A DNA stretch of 64,000 bases from Symsagittifera roscoffensis (GCF_963678635.1 NC_087065.1:66125374-66189373); one strand, 5' to 3'. Positions 33,129-43,080 are shown, counted from the stretch's first letter. Notes: a model not told the origin generated them from the letters alone. Translations and numbers: made by a program.

Positions 33129-34442
33129 TCATTTCGCACTCTTCGCCTTGGAGGTGCCAGACCCAGAAGTACTAGACACCGCAAACTGTCTCAACAGTGC
33201 TTCTTCATCATCGTAGCTAATCACGATCTCCTCCCAAGCCTTCAGTTGTTCATAGGATTGCATCCATTCCCTTTGCTCCTGCAATCTCTTTGCGTGGTTG
33301 GGCAGTCCCTTCACCCTCGATTCCCGGTTCAAACAGAAGGAGTTGTGAAGGCCCAGGCTCACATTCTTCGCCAAGTCTTCCTCTAGTATCGACTCCCTCG
33401 CTTTGGTATTGTCTCTAGACACTCTACCCACTCTCTTCCATCCCGTCGTGATCGCATTTCGATGGGTTAGCAGAGGTCTCTTGAACGCTTCCGGTCCAAT
33501 CTCGGCCTGGAACTGTCGATACTCCTTTTGATATTTTCTCATGTGATCTTTCGTTGTCATATATAACCAAGACGTCAGTGTCGCTCGAAACCAGGGAAAG
33601 TACCTCAAGCGGCTCCATACGTGTCTGACTTCCATTGGTATGGCGAATACCTTGCATACAGTCTCAAACAACTCGAGTCTCCTGCTGTAATTTATCGCGT
33701 ATAATGACTCAGCTGTTGGCGTCTTTGTTTCCCGATACTTCGTCACATTCTCTTCTATCCATCTCAGAGCCAGCATCGTACTCACTACCAAGAACGTCAC
33801 CTTTTGCCGGTGATCCGGTAATCCTATCGACCGAATTTCCTCCATATCCCATACCAGGCAGAGGTTCGCGTGATCTGGATACCACACCGTTTGTGCCAGA
33901 CAGTGGCACGGGCATTCCCCATGGGTGATTTCAATGCTCCTGAGGTTGCGCTCTCCCGAGGCTTCCAAGAGAGGCTCAAGCTCCATCATTTTCTCATGCA
34001 TCGTGTCGTTCTCCTCCATGTTTGGAGCACCCCCCACAGGTTTTCCGATCACGTTTTGCCTCTCGTGACCGCTTGTGTTCTTACTTTCCAACTTCGAAAG
34101 CTCTTCCCCCCAGATTTCACTTAAGTCATCTCTCAATTTTTTTGGCACTGTCCCTCGGATTTTTCTCAACAACTTGTGTGAGTGATGCGATACCCGAGCC
34201 AACCTTACGAACTTGGGCACTGAAAAGGCCTTGTCCACTAATACTCTCTGGCTGGATGCTTCCACCATCGCCATGTGCAGTGGGTAGTGGCTTCCACACA
34301 AATTGGCCATCACTGACCCTATCAGGGATTTCGCATTCAATGGCAGACCATAAGCTTCGCTCATGGGAAATCCCATTCCCACCTCGAGACCGACCTTCCA
34401 GCTCCGGATGTTTTTTGAGTCACCTGCAACACCCCAGGCCAT
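33129..34442 (-). CDS. Unknown retroelement ORF nearest the 3' LTR (437 codons)
   Basis: A long frame of 437 codons with a CPCHC cluster near residue 187, several Trp-rich segments in the middle (RYFPWFRATLTSWLYM), a basic C-terminal half, and a Ser/Lys-rich end. It overlaps the previous frame (34361-35473) by 82 bp in another register, so the two may be parts of one longer protein broken by a frameshift. No family is recognised. Base composition matches the pol genes of the same element, which argues that it belongs to the retroelement rather than to the host. Confidence 0.6.
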   Translation of the reverse strand: MAWGVAGDSKNIRSWKVGLEVGMGFPMSEAYGLPLNAKSLIGSVMANLCGSHYPLHMAMVEASSQRVLVDKAFSVPKFVRLARVSHHSHKLLRKIRGTVPKKLRDDLSEIWGEELSKLESKNTSGHERQNVIGKPVGGAPNMEENDTMHEKMMELEPLLEASGERNLRSIEITHGECPCHCLAQTVWYPDHANLCLVWDMEEIRSIGLPDHRQKVTFLVVSTMLALRWIEENVTKYRETKTPTAESLYAINYSRRLELFETVCKVFAIPMEVRHVWSRLRYFPWFRATLTSWLYMTTKDHMRKYQKEYRQFQAEIGPEAFKRPLLTHRNAITTGWKRVGRVSRDNTKARESILEEDLAKNVSLGLHNSFCLNRESRVKGLPNHAKRLQEQREWMQSYEQLKAWEEIVISYDDEEALLRQFAVSSTSGSGTSKAKSAK

Positions 34443-35473
34443 GATTCCACGCTCAACGCAGTCACTAGATGGTGTTCAGACTCCAGCCTCTCCAGTGACT
34501 GCAAACTGCACATTCTCGAGAAGAATCCGAGAGCTGTTGCTATGTTCACCGTAGTTCTAGCGTAACACTCCGCCACTATTTGTACTTCACTCTTCTCCCT
34601 CTCCGTGATGTCTTCAAACCAAGTGACCAGATCTTCTTTTTGAAAGGACAGTATCCTGACGCATGATCGTCCATCGCAGGTATGCTCTCCACTCCCACAC
34701 GTCGAATCCAGACAGGTACCCGGCTCCATCTTCTTTGCTAACCCCATGTTGTTCGTCTTTTCACCTGACTCTTTCACCTGAGGTAAGATCAGTTTGTGCA
34801 CCACACTCAACTTTGCTAGATCTTCATCTTCCGTTGGTGCTAACCTCACCCGCTCGGTGGTCTCCTCGATCAGACTCGCGTGGGGATGTGGGCACCAGGA
34901 GGGCCTTAGTAACTTCCATACCACTCCCAAGTTCGTGATCAACAAGCCATTGCCATTACCCATTTTCAGTTCAACTCTCTTGTCCGAGCGCGGTATGCTC
35001 ACCACCTCCGGTGTTTTCTCAAGAATCAAGCCCAGGCTCGGCCTCTCTCTCTCCACCGCGTCTATTTCCACTATTTTCTCTGTCCAAAACTTCAGCAGCT
35101 CCGCTACCTCGTGGTTCCTGTGAGCACCTCCAGCTTCTGAGTCTAAGAATGGGTTGTAGGCTATCCCCATTACTCCCGACACGTACTGATATACCCCTTT
35201 CTCACTGAGTCTCGAGTACTGCTCTGGCGAGGCCAGATTACGGTGAACATCGTGTTCCTCTTCGAACTTCTTGTTGTAAAATCTCCGTACCTCGTCCAGC
35301 TTTCTGTGGCTCTCTAGGGATAGTCTGGAACCATCCTCTTTTTCTATTCCAGTACTCTGATATACGTTTAAGATGACTGTTGAGACTCTCCTTTCCACGG
35401 TTTTACTTCCGCTTGCTCTTTGGTGACACGCCAAGATGGTGCTATCAGACATCATTGATATTATCCATCTCAA
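34361..35473 (-). CDS. Unknown retroelement ORF with Cys-rich patch (370 codons)
   Basis: A 370-codon frame. Near residues 260-275 it has a compact CLDSTCGSGEHTCDGRSC cluster that could bind metal or form disulfides. The rest is mixed alpha with many Glu/Arg. A segment around residues 90-115 has QYVSGVMGIAYNPF. It overlaps its upstream neighbour 35445-35708 and its downstream neighbour, all in different registers, as expected for one long coding region with shifts. Function unknown. Confidence 0.55.
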   Translation of the reverse strand: MRWIISMMSDSTILACHQRASGSKTVERRVSTVILNVYQSTGIEKEDGSRLSLESHRKLDEVRRFYNKKFEEEHDVHRNLASPEQYSRLSEKGVYQYVSGVMGIAYNPFLDSEAGGAHRNHEVAELLKFWTEKIVEIDAVERERPSLGLILEKTPEVVSIPRSDKRVELKMGNGNGLLITNLGVVWKLLRPSWCPHPHASLIEETTERVRLAPTEDEDLAKLSVVHKLILPQVKESGEKTNNMGLAKKMEPGTCLDSTCGSGEHTCDGRSCVRILSFQKEDLVTWFEDITEREKSEVQIVAECYARTTVNIATALGFFSRMCSLQSLERLESEHHLVTALSVESWPGVLQVTQKTSGAGRSVSRWEWDFP

Positions 35474-35991
35474 GAAACAGGTGGCATCTTTCCCCCCTGG
35501 CCAGGCTCAAGCCTGAATTGTCCCTGGCCACGTGTTGCATCAGTGCTTGATACACTTCTAGTTTCTTGCTTCCCAACTTCAACCTGTCATACGAGGTCAG
35601 TGTCTCCAACTCTATTCCCACCAGACTCCATGTGAACATCAATTGTCCTGCGGTTCTAACGAAGGGATTCGCCATCAATGGCGGTGCTGACGAGGATGTC
35701 CTCTTCAAAATGATCCTTCAATAAGTTCTGCCAGGTCCTCTTCAGTTGGTTTCCCAATTCTATCCTGTTAACCTCAGCCTTTTGCTGGGTGGCCCAGTTG
35801 CGTCGCTTGCGAGCCACTCCACTGTCCAACTTCTTCAAGCAGTCTTCCATTTCCTTCAATGTCTCGAGGGCCACCCACCATGGCCGGAAGGTGTTCCTCG
35901 TTTTATTCCTTTCCAGGGGATCATTCGTTATTTGCTTCCCAGTGGCCTGGTGCCCTTCGAGACCCATTCCTTGCCGACATCCACTTCCCAT
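35445..35991 (-). pseudogene. Unknown retroelement coding segment in two frames
   Basis: Two overlapping frames (35991-35656, 35708-35445) that appear to be consecutive parts of one protein. The first is basic and helical with a Lys/Arg-rich stretch; the second begins around a Ser-rich stretch and has a LETLTSYDRLKLG segment. They overlap by about 50 bp with a register change. No motif is recognised. Confidence 0.45.
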
Positions 35992-36016
35992 GTCTGTCCG
36001 TTCGTTGAACCTCTTC

Positions 36017-36742
36017 TCACGTTCGTCTTCTGGGGTCCTCCTCCGATGTCGAACTGGTGGAAACCTCTATTTCCCTCTCCACTTCGAGTGGTCTTCTGAG
36101 CTCCGTGTTGCTCTTGTAGGCCGCCGTCTTGCATCGCGCCAAAACCATGGGCGCCGTCTCTCCCAAGTTTCCCTCCGAGACAGCATCCGCTGAAGGACTA
36201 CTCAATCCCTCTACCTCTCTCTTTCTCTTGCGAGTCTTCACATCTCTGCTTGAGGGCGCTGTCGTTATCATCACTGATTCGACCTCTCTGTCTGTATCCA
36301 ACCCTTCCAACTCTTGCCTCCCCCCTGCTCGAGCCTTAAGGATATTAATACTTTTAATCATATTACTAGTCCCAACCTTATCCCCTTTTACATCATCAAC
36401 TATTTTATCTGCAAGTTTTTGTTTCAGAGTAGAGCTGTCTTTACATTTGTCGTCTCTGGTCCTTGATCGTGCCTTTCTCAGCTCGACCAGCTTGCTCAGC
36501 AGCTCCTTTCTCGCCTTCTCATCCAGGCCTGTCCCCATCAGAAGCGGCTCTCCAAACTTCACAACTGCGTCCCACAGTTCATCTTTGAATTTGTCCAGTG
36601 TAGTCTCGCTGCCCACTTCTTGATTGAACTCTTTCAAGAACTTTCGCCAAGCGTCGTCATCCAGAGTCCCCAGGAACATGTCCTTATTTCCTTCGAACTT
36701 ATTCTTCCCCCTTTCTTCCGAACTCAAGGGTATCATTCCCAT
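36017..36742 (-). CDS. Charged retroelement ORF, probably disordered
   Basis: The frame is open from 36802; the first ATG-like start in a good position is at 36742. It is highly charged, with Lys/Asp/Glu helices, a basic KTRKRKREVE patch near the C-terminal third that could be a nuclear localisation signal, and Ser-rich acidic ends. It overlaps the end of the 36733-38073 frame in another register. No enzymatic motif is seen. Confidence 0.5.
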   Translation of the reverse strand: MGMIPLSSEERGKNKFEGNKDMFLGTLDDDAWRKFLKEFNQEVGSETTLDKFKDELWDAVVKFGEPLLMGTGLDEKARKELLSKLVELRKARSRTRDDKCKDSSTLKQKLADKIVDDVKGDKVGTSNMIKSINILKARAGGRQELEGLDTDREVESVMITTAPSSRDVKTRKRKREVEGLSSPSADAVSEGNLGETAPMVLARCKTAAYKSNTELRRPLEVEREIEVSTSSTSEEDPRRRT

Positions 36743-38073
36743 GGCAATTCTAGATTTTTTCGCGGAGACGGGGTCAGAGGTGGAGTGGCAGTGTCTGCCC
36801 AATTCTCTCCGCTCAGGTCTTTCAACAGCTCTCGAGTGTTGAACTCCTCCCCCGATGGCTTTGGTTCTGGCGTATTTCCCACTTCCATGTCCTCTCCGGC
36901 TTCGCTGAGAGTTTCGTCCATGCTCTCTTCTCCTGACTCGACTCTTCTTCTCTCAAGAATTCTCTTGAACCGGTCTTCCACAGGTCCGCTCTTCTTGTCT
37001 CCAGGTGTATCTACCGACAGTGGTGATGGCGTCGCAGGGTCCAATTTCTTGTACTCCGTCAGGGCCACATACAGCTGACCTGCTGCATCCAGTTCTCTTC
37101 CCTCTTGTCTCATCTCCACCTGCTCCAGCCCATAGGGTGCCCGATACTTTCTTGTCGCGAATTTCATGTCGTCCGCCAATGCAATATGTCCCTCATTCAC
37201 GATCATCCTGCCATCGTCCCACACCGGCAGCATGTTCTCGAATCCCTCCTGCTCAAGAATTCTCAAGACCTTTCGCACCTCAAACCCTGGGGGCAGCGAG
37301 CCTCTCATCTTCTTCGCTTGCGTCGTCCACGAATTTATCTTCGCCTCACTAGTGTGAAAACAAACTGCCGCCGTGTAGCCGATGAACAGGGGGTCCCAGC
37401 CATCAGTGAAGTTCTTCTGCAGTTCCTCTGTTGTCGCTCTCGCGAATATGGATGGAACTACTAAGGGACTGTTCATTCCCAAGGTCATCCTCCTGACTAT
37501 CGGGAATTCAGGTATGGTGGCTGGCAAGATTTCCTTCTCCATTATGGCCTCTAGCTCCCTCTTAACCAGCTCAAAGCTGTTCTTCCAAGCAGGAATCTTC
37601 AAGATTTCCCGCCCCTCCGCTGTCAGGGGGTTCAAGTTGGGATATGTTTCGATGGGGCCCTCACGTTTGCCTCCCATTCTACACTGCAGTTGTCCCCGGA
37701 AATTATATGCTATCAACTCAGCATGTTTCACCTTTCCGAAGAGTACTGTATTGCTCATTTGTGCCCTCAGCACCTCCTGCTGACACCAATTGAGTGCCGT
37801 CCCGTCCAGCACACTTATGAGACTCAAGTGCGTTACGGAGTAACGATACGCCGTCACTAGGGGATCTGGAAATGCATACGTCACCGCTGGTCCATAAATG
37901 CAGGTTACGACCTCCTCTAGACCCCTGATTATCCCCATCGGGTCCGACCTCATTGCCAGGCATAGGTCAGTCAACAAAGGCATGCCTCCATTCATCTTCC
38001 TCCACTCCTCTCTCGTCTTTGGGTTCTTCTCCTCACCCGTCATGTGTCGATTCTGCATCATGAGGTATTGCAC
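36733..38073 (-). CDS. Unknown retroelement ORF (446 codons)
   Basis: A 446-codon frame beginning at the Met-rich MQYLMMQNRHM. It is globular and mixed through residue 320, with conserved-looking segments such as WCQQEVLRAQM, AYNFRGQLQCRMGG and RMTLGMNSPLVVPS. It ends in a Pro/Ser/Glu-rich acidic tail. The frame upstream (38412-38110) is in the same register, separated by a stop, so both probably belong to one polypeptide continuous with the SGNH-like segment at 38445-39854. No family is recognised for this part. Confidence 0.6.
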   Translation of the reverse strand: MQYLMMQNRHMTGEEKNPKTREEWRKMNGGMPLLTDLCLAMRSDPMGIIRGLEEVVTCIYGPAVTYAFPDPLVTAYRYSVTHLSLISVLDGTALNWCQQEVLRAQMSNTVLFGKVKHAELIAYNFRGQLQCRMGGKREGPIETYPNLNPLTAEGREILKIPAWKNSFELVKRELEAIMEKEILPATIPEFPIVRRMTLGMNSPLVVPSIFARATTEELQKNFTDGWDPLFIGYTAAVCFHTSEAKINSWTTQAKKMRGSLPPGFEVRKVLRILEQEGFENMLPVWDDGRMIVNEGHIALADDMKFATRKYRAPYGLEQVEMRQEGRELDAAGQLYVALTEYKKLDPATPSPLSVDTPGDKKSGPVEDRFKRILERRRVESGEESMDETLSEAGEDMEVGNTPEPKPSGEEFNTRELLKDLSGENWADTATPPLTPSPRKNLELPWE

Positions 38074-38109
38074 TAACAGCGTCTTCAGCCCCGCTGCACA
38101 CTTTGCACA

Positions 38110-38412
38110 CTATCGACAGGTATTGCACACCATCGACAGGGGCTCTCCATACTTCATCAATTGATGAAATGACACCAATTCACCATGGGTTAAGAGCACT
38201 AGTGCCAGATACCCATCAATCCGGAGTGTCTCTACTCCTCGACTGAACATGTACGCTGGGCCCATGTTGAACAAGTATCTGGGGTAAACCAGGTACAAAG
38301 CCAAAAGCAGGCTGATGGGCATGCCCAGTATGTCCTGCACGAAGGCTCCAAAGATGGTCGCTTTTGTGGCGAACATTTCCGCCATGAACTCTTTCCTCCA
38401 GCAAGGACTCAA
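38110..38412 (-). pseudogene. Hydrophobic linker segment between two large retroelement ORFs
   Basis: About 100 codons with hydrophobic stretches (SLLLALYLVYP, then GYLALVLLTHG) that could be membrane-associated. It continues the SGNH-like frame after a register change near 38440 and leads into the 36733-38073 frame after a stop near 38110. Best read as part of a single broken coding region. Confidence 0.5.
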
Positions 38413-38444
38413 GAACTTAAAAATCTCGTGATCCCTTCTTGTCC

Positions 38445-39854
38445 TCAGCTCGCCCTTTGCGTGCTCTCTCCAGAATCCCCGATTGTCACCTCATTGGCGG
38501 CTGAGACAAATCTAGCCACCGTCATCTCTCTTCCTTCGGCCAGTTCCAGTTGCTTCTCAAGAAAACTCCAGACTTGCTTCACGAGAGGTGGCGCATCCTC
38601 CCTCGTTTTATCTGTGGCGTTCTCCAGCCTTGGTGTCAAAAATGGCCACCAGCCATTCTCTTGCAGCAGACGATATGCCATCGACTCCAGTTGTTTCTCC
38701 GTTGCGGCCACATTTTTTCTCTCATTGCTCGGGCCTCTAGATTTGCTCGTGGAACCTGTGATTGTCACCTCCATACTCCGAAACCACAAGCTGGCCGTCA
38801 ATTGATTTATCGCCGGGTGATCGTCCCCGATGACTGGACTGAATTTAAGTTGCCATGCAAAGTTCGATATCTCTAGCAAGAGTACCTGGTCCAATACAAT
38901 TAGGATGTCGGCTAATCCATAGAAGCCCCTCAGTGCATGAGATATGTCCGCCCATGCCGCTGCCAATTCTGACTTGCGGAGCCTCAGGTTCGTTGGTTTC
39001 AATTCTCGATTGGGAGCTGCCATTAGAATTCGCCATTCATTTACCTCGGCTATCAGGATCAAGACCGCGTACACGAATTGCAGGGCGGGAGGCATATTCG
39101 CGTATCCGGGGGACGTAGTGAACACCACCTTCGTTTTGGACCCGAATCTCGAGACAACGTTTTCTTGCACCTCGTTCATCGCTGCAAACAACGTCTGAAT
39201 GGCTTCCCAAATTTTCCTCGGTGCTGGTTCGTTGCCCTTCAGCTGCTCAAGAAACCCAGTCGCGTGCAAATGATCATTCATTCCTGCAAACAATAGCAGC
39301 TCAGGCTCACAGGGCATCTCTGATTTTATTGATACCACTAGGGTTAACATCTGGTTTAGTTCAGCTCCTGGCAATGAGTATACCAGAGTCTCTGGCCAGA
39401 ACAACTTAGGAGACGTTCCTTCGAAGTCTGATCCCGCCACGATGACCACCCTCGCAGCAGCTGGATCTGCTCTATCGTAAACTGCCAAGGTCGTGGCCAG
39501 CTGGGTGCTCCCACAGGGCTTCCCGTATCTAGGATCTTCCGCCAACTTCGTGCCTTCATAGGCGGCATCTGGCAATTCCTTTTCCCCTGGGTTTAGCAGC
39601 TTATCCACCACCCTCAACTGTGCCGGGGTCGCCAATCTGATCCTGGCAATGCTCGTTCGATGTTTGGGGGGTTCCGCTATGAGTCCCGGACTCCCCAGCA
39701 GCTTGAGAGGTCTGTAGTTGATGGGTCCCATGATCGCTTTCGTGGGAATCCCGGTCAAGTCCGCGGTCTCCATCAATTTTGCCCTCGAGAAGTGCGTCTC
39801 ATGAGCCTTCAACCAGTCCACGCAATGATGTCTGCTCAAGTCCTCGTGCGACAC
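38445..39854 (-). CDS. Second SGNH/GDSL-like protein (469 codons), env position
   Basis: A 469-codon frame. Residues 136-144 (VVIVAGSDF) end a strand, residues 186-195 (ELLLFAGMND, then H) give a strand followed by G-x-N-D, and residues 343-346 are GDDH. The spacing resembles SGNH hydrolases, whose block III is GxND and whose block V has DxxH. Block I is atypical here (GSD in place of GDS), so the catalytic Ser is unproved and the protein may be a non-catalytic relative. The frame ends at 38445 and coding resumes in another register. It lies between the first SGNH gene and unknown ORFs, in the place of env. Confidence 0.5.
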   Translation of the reverse strand: MSHEDLSRHHCVDWLKAHETHFSRAKLMETADLTGIPTKAIMGPINYRPLKLLGSPGLIAEPPKHRTSIARIRLATPAQLRVVDKLLNPGEKELPDAAYEGTKLAEDPRYGKPCGSTQLATTLAVYDRADPAAARVVIVAGSDFEGTSPKLFWPETLVYSLPGAELNQMLTLVVSIKSEMPCEPELLLFAGMNDHLHATGFLEQLKGNEPAPRKIWEAIQTLFAAMNEVQENVVSRFGSKTKVVFTTSPGYANMPPALQFVYAVLILIAEVNEWRILMAAPNRELKPTNLRLRKSELAAAWADISHALRGFYGLADILIVLDQVLLLEISNFAWQLKFSPVIGDDHPAINQLTASLWFRSMEVTITGSTSKSRGPSNERKNVAATEKQLESMAYRLLQENGWWPFLTPRLENATDKTREDAPPLVKQVWSFLEKQLELAEGREMTVARFVSAANEVTIGDSGESTQRAS

Positions 39855-39877
39855 TCGTTCAATACCCAGAGTCTCCG

Positions 39878-40126
39878 CTAATTCTCATTGCATTCCAAAT
39901 CTTCTAGGTCCAACCCTCTCACCTTCTCTGGATATCTCAAGCGAGTGGTTTCCACTGGCCTCTCCACCCGCTTGCTCTCTGCCACTACCACTGAGGATAC
40001 TACCGAACCCGGGGGCGTTGATGACGTCACCTCCTCAGATTCCATTGGTATGGCACTCGACAATCTGGCCTGATTGCTTCTTGAGCTGTCTCTAGAGTCG
40101 ATCCTCGGTCCCAAACGACTAGACAA
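39878..40126 (-). pseudogene. Short linker ORF between the SGNH genes
   Basis: An 82-codon frame, Ser/Arg/Val-rich with a basic C-terminal stretch and an acidic end. It probably forms the N-terminal part of the next protein (39854) after a register change near 39870. No motif. Confidence 0.35.
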
Positions 40127-41952
40127 AGCCCTCGAGGCAAGGAATGGTGGGTTTGGAGGTGGCCCGATTGTGAGGTGGCCCTGTCTCCAGCAGATCCGCC
40201 TCTAGCGCATTTATGTGTCCCTGAAAGACATCATTTAACCACTCCACTCCCTTCGGTCTGTCGAAGTGGATTCCATCTGCGGATGTGTCGTCAGGGAATA
40301 CCGCCTGTTCCATCCGCTCCGCTCATCCAATAACCCAGTGGGGAGCACGCTCTTCCGGTGGATTTCTCTGATCACCTGTTTAGATTCCGCACCTTTTCGT
40401 TCATCTCCATTGCGTGCTGGTCGAACTTCATGTTATAAGGGACAGTACATACTGTGAGCAGGATAGGATCCATCTGGATCCTCAACTCCTCGAGGAGGCA
40501 GCTCATCTTGTCGTGCAACCTCGTCACTTTTCTCGCCTCTCCCCTTGATACATCATTCGTTCCGATCATCAGAGTCACCGTGTATACTCTTGCCATCGCT
40601 AATATCTCAAGTGTTGCCCATATCTGTGGCGTGGCAGCTCCAGCGAAACTCAAGATTCCTGTCTGCCAATGCGATTGGATCCGGGTCAGCACCCGCAACA
40701 GGCTATCCCCTATAATTAGGTGGACTGCGCCTTCTGGCACACGGGGTGGCGAAAGGTATTCCACCCAGGCTGCTTCATGAAAGCAATCCCTCCTGGCCCT
40801 TTGTTCTGAACTCCAATCCAGGCGATTGTGCCTGTGGTATCTCTTTTCAGTATTCGTCTTGTAACTCGAGATCATCACGCTCCTGACCGGCTGCTCCCTC
40901 CACGTCGGGGGAAGCTCCGCCCTTGCCGAACTTTCACGACTTCTCAGCTGTAATCTCTCGTTCAATTCCTTCAGACGCGATGAGCTGCCGCTCACCTGAC
41001 TGCCGCTCGAGGTTGAGGTTGGGGTATATCCTGGCAGTACCACATCCATCAGCGGGCGTATGGGTTGTGTTTCTAGGCCGCGCAGGGAGGACGTTGATTC
41101 CGTCGGTATCCACACTTCCAATCCCTCATTCATGTGTTCTCGAGCCGCGCGGTCAAGGTTGAACCGTCCCCTTGCCCTGGGAGCTTCATCCACCTCCATG
41201 CGTGACTCTGGCCTCGAGCTGGTAACCACCCGTTCCTTTGGCCTGGCTCCCTTCTTTGCATCAAGTTCACGTTGTCGCTGTTGGATTCTCTCCATCTCCG
41301 ACTTCAGTTGTTCACAATTCGCGACATTCTCCCGCACCCTTAGTTCCTGCTGACGTTCGGCCCGCAGCATCTCAAGCAACCTCAGTGTCTGGTCTCGTTC
41401 GATGACCGCTGGGTCCCTTTCCAGCTGAGCCTGTTCCCGATCCAGCTTTGCTTGATCCCGATCGAGGTTCGCCTTGTTCCTCTCCCTTTGCGTCTTCTCG
41501 AGCTCTTTCTTTAGAACACTAAGGTCCGGATACGCCTCTTCCGTCTGCTGCGCTCGCGTCATCGATGGCACCTTACTCGCGTTTTGGCCTGTCGATCTTG
41601 CTGATGGCCTATTTGGTAGTGGGAATTCTCCTGCGCCATATTCGGTGTTGTTACTCAGGCCAGGGTTCCTTGCCAAGTCAAAGCCCCTTACTCCTCCATC
41701 CACATTCCATGACAATCACCTGGTTCGTTCCTGATTTGATATTCCCTCGGTGGTATAGCCCACCACCAAGACAGCTTTCGTCGCAGACTCCCTGCATTCA
41801 CCTTGTTCTTCTAACTGAAGGATGGCGTTCAGCATTACCGCCGTTCTCTCGTCTACTTGGGTGTAATCCAGGTCTCTCAGGTGTCTGTACAGCTCATCAA
41901 GAGTAGGCTTCTTCAGGGCCGCGGGCATGGATTTCCAGAGCCTATCTGCCAT
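40119..41952 (-). pseudogene. Coiled-coil plus SGNH/GDSL hydrolase protein
   Basis: Likely start is the ATG at 41952. One register continues through an in-frame TGA near 41716 into a 447-codon frame (41715-40372). Residues 67-155 of that frame form a coiled coil with heptad-like LDRDQAK/LDREQAQ/LERD repeats. The C-terminal part is a SGNH domain: block I IIGDSLLR (catalytic Ser at 336-338, DNA 40702-40710), block III IGTND (385-388, DNA 40552-40563). A register change near 40372 precedes block V, DGIHF, at 40263-40277. All three blocks of a lipase/esterase-type serine hydrolase are thus visible. The substrate is unknown. Nonsense codon and frameshift disable this copy. Confidence 0.7.
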
Positions 41953-41985
41953 TTTCTGTGACTTCGGGATGATTTCAAGTATTAA

Positions 41986-42085
41986 CCAACTCAATAATTA
42001 CCGTACCAACTCAAGAATTACCTTACCAACTCAAGAATTACCTTACCAACTCAAGAATTACCGTACCGACCCAAGAACTACCGTC
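41986..42085. repeat. 20-bp tandem repeat, five units
   Basis: Units start at 41986, 42006, 42026, 42046 and 42066 with exact 20-bp spacing. The core is CCAACTCAAGAATTACCTTA; the last unit is degenerate. It lies directly upstream of the coiled-coil/SGNH gene on the minus strand. Confidence 0.85.
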
Positions 42086-42089
42086 TCGG

Positions 42090-42507
42090 CTTGAATACTC
42101 CAGAAATATCTTTTTGCAAATACTTGCTGCAAGTGTTGATTATCGCGAGTTCAATCAAGATTTTCTTTTCTGTCTTTCGCTTGAGTATAGTTGAATTGTC
42201 AACTTTGTTTATCAAACTTGATCTGAAAACAAAATCCATATTAAGACTAACATGTCGTGTTCCTAACCTAGAAACCCCCTTTTTAGCAGTATGGTTAAAA
42301 CCTTATCATTTTCATTCCACTTAAAACAATTCAATTGGAAGTTCCCTAAAAGCATGCAGATTCATTTTAAGTTTTAGCACCGTCAATTTTTCTAAAATTC
42401 AATTGTCATGCCAATCGCGTTTTAAGATCCCTTTACCTGTGCCGTACCCCAGTACCCGACTTGAGATTCTTCCCCCACGCCCAACTCGAGACCCCCGTGT
42501 ACCCGAC
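42090..42507. other. Non-coding gap between macro-domain and SGNH genes
   Basis: More AT-rich than the neighbouring genes at 42100-42420, then a stretch with repeated ACTCGAG/ACTTGAG-type words at 42460-42520. No coding signal. Could hold the promoter or splice signals for the downstream accessory genes. Confidence 0.35.
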
Positions 42508-43080
42508 TCAGGCGATGCTCAAGTAGTATTTCTTGTGAAGATGCACCATTATCTCAGTTTCTGCGAAGACTACGTGTAGGATAGCGTACAATTACCTTTG
42601 GCTCAATTTGCCCCTGTTTGGGTCATACACCGGCATTGAGACCTCCGTTATCCCTCTTTCAATCATGAAGTCTCGTAGTCTTGTTAGTGCCAACATCACG
42701 TGTTCGGGATCGATCGTGTTCCTGCCATTGACCCTCGTCACTAGGAAGCACAGGTATTTGCCCGGGACCTGTGCTACTGATGGTGGAAGCGCTGCCATTC
42801 CTCCCAGTCCTGGTCTCTGTCTAAACAGGAACTCCACGTTCTGGTACTCTCTTTTGAAGTCAGCTTCCAGTCTTGATTTGAAACTCATGTCCGCCGTGAT
42901 AGAGATCGCGCTAGTCCTGGTTGACAGGATGAAGTCGCTATCCGTTATCATGATGTTTTCCGAGTACTCATTGGGTATTTCAAATTTCGTTTTGAAATTC
43001 CGACCTATGGTAGGCTCTGGCTCTTCCTCATCCAGTTCCAATTCGTTTGTTTCTCTCACTTCCTTGAGTTTCTTTATCAT
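42508..43080 (-). pseudogene. Macro-domain-like protein with an in-frame stop
   Basis: From an ATG at 43080, a 163-codon frame ends at a TAA at 42592-42594. The same register then stays open and coding-like (LYAILHVVF ... HLHKKYYLSIA) to a TGA at 42508. The middle has the feel of a macro (ADP-ribose-binding) domain: a strand followed by an AISITADM segment, FKREYQNVEFL, a GG-containing loop (GLGGMAALP), a hydrophobic strand KYLCFLVTR, a helix LALTRLRDFMIERG, and a strand SMPVYDPNRG. Sequence support is moderate. If correct, it could bind or remove ADP-ribose. It sits directly after the integrase gene. Confidence 0.45.
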
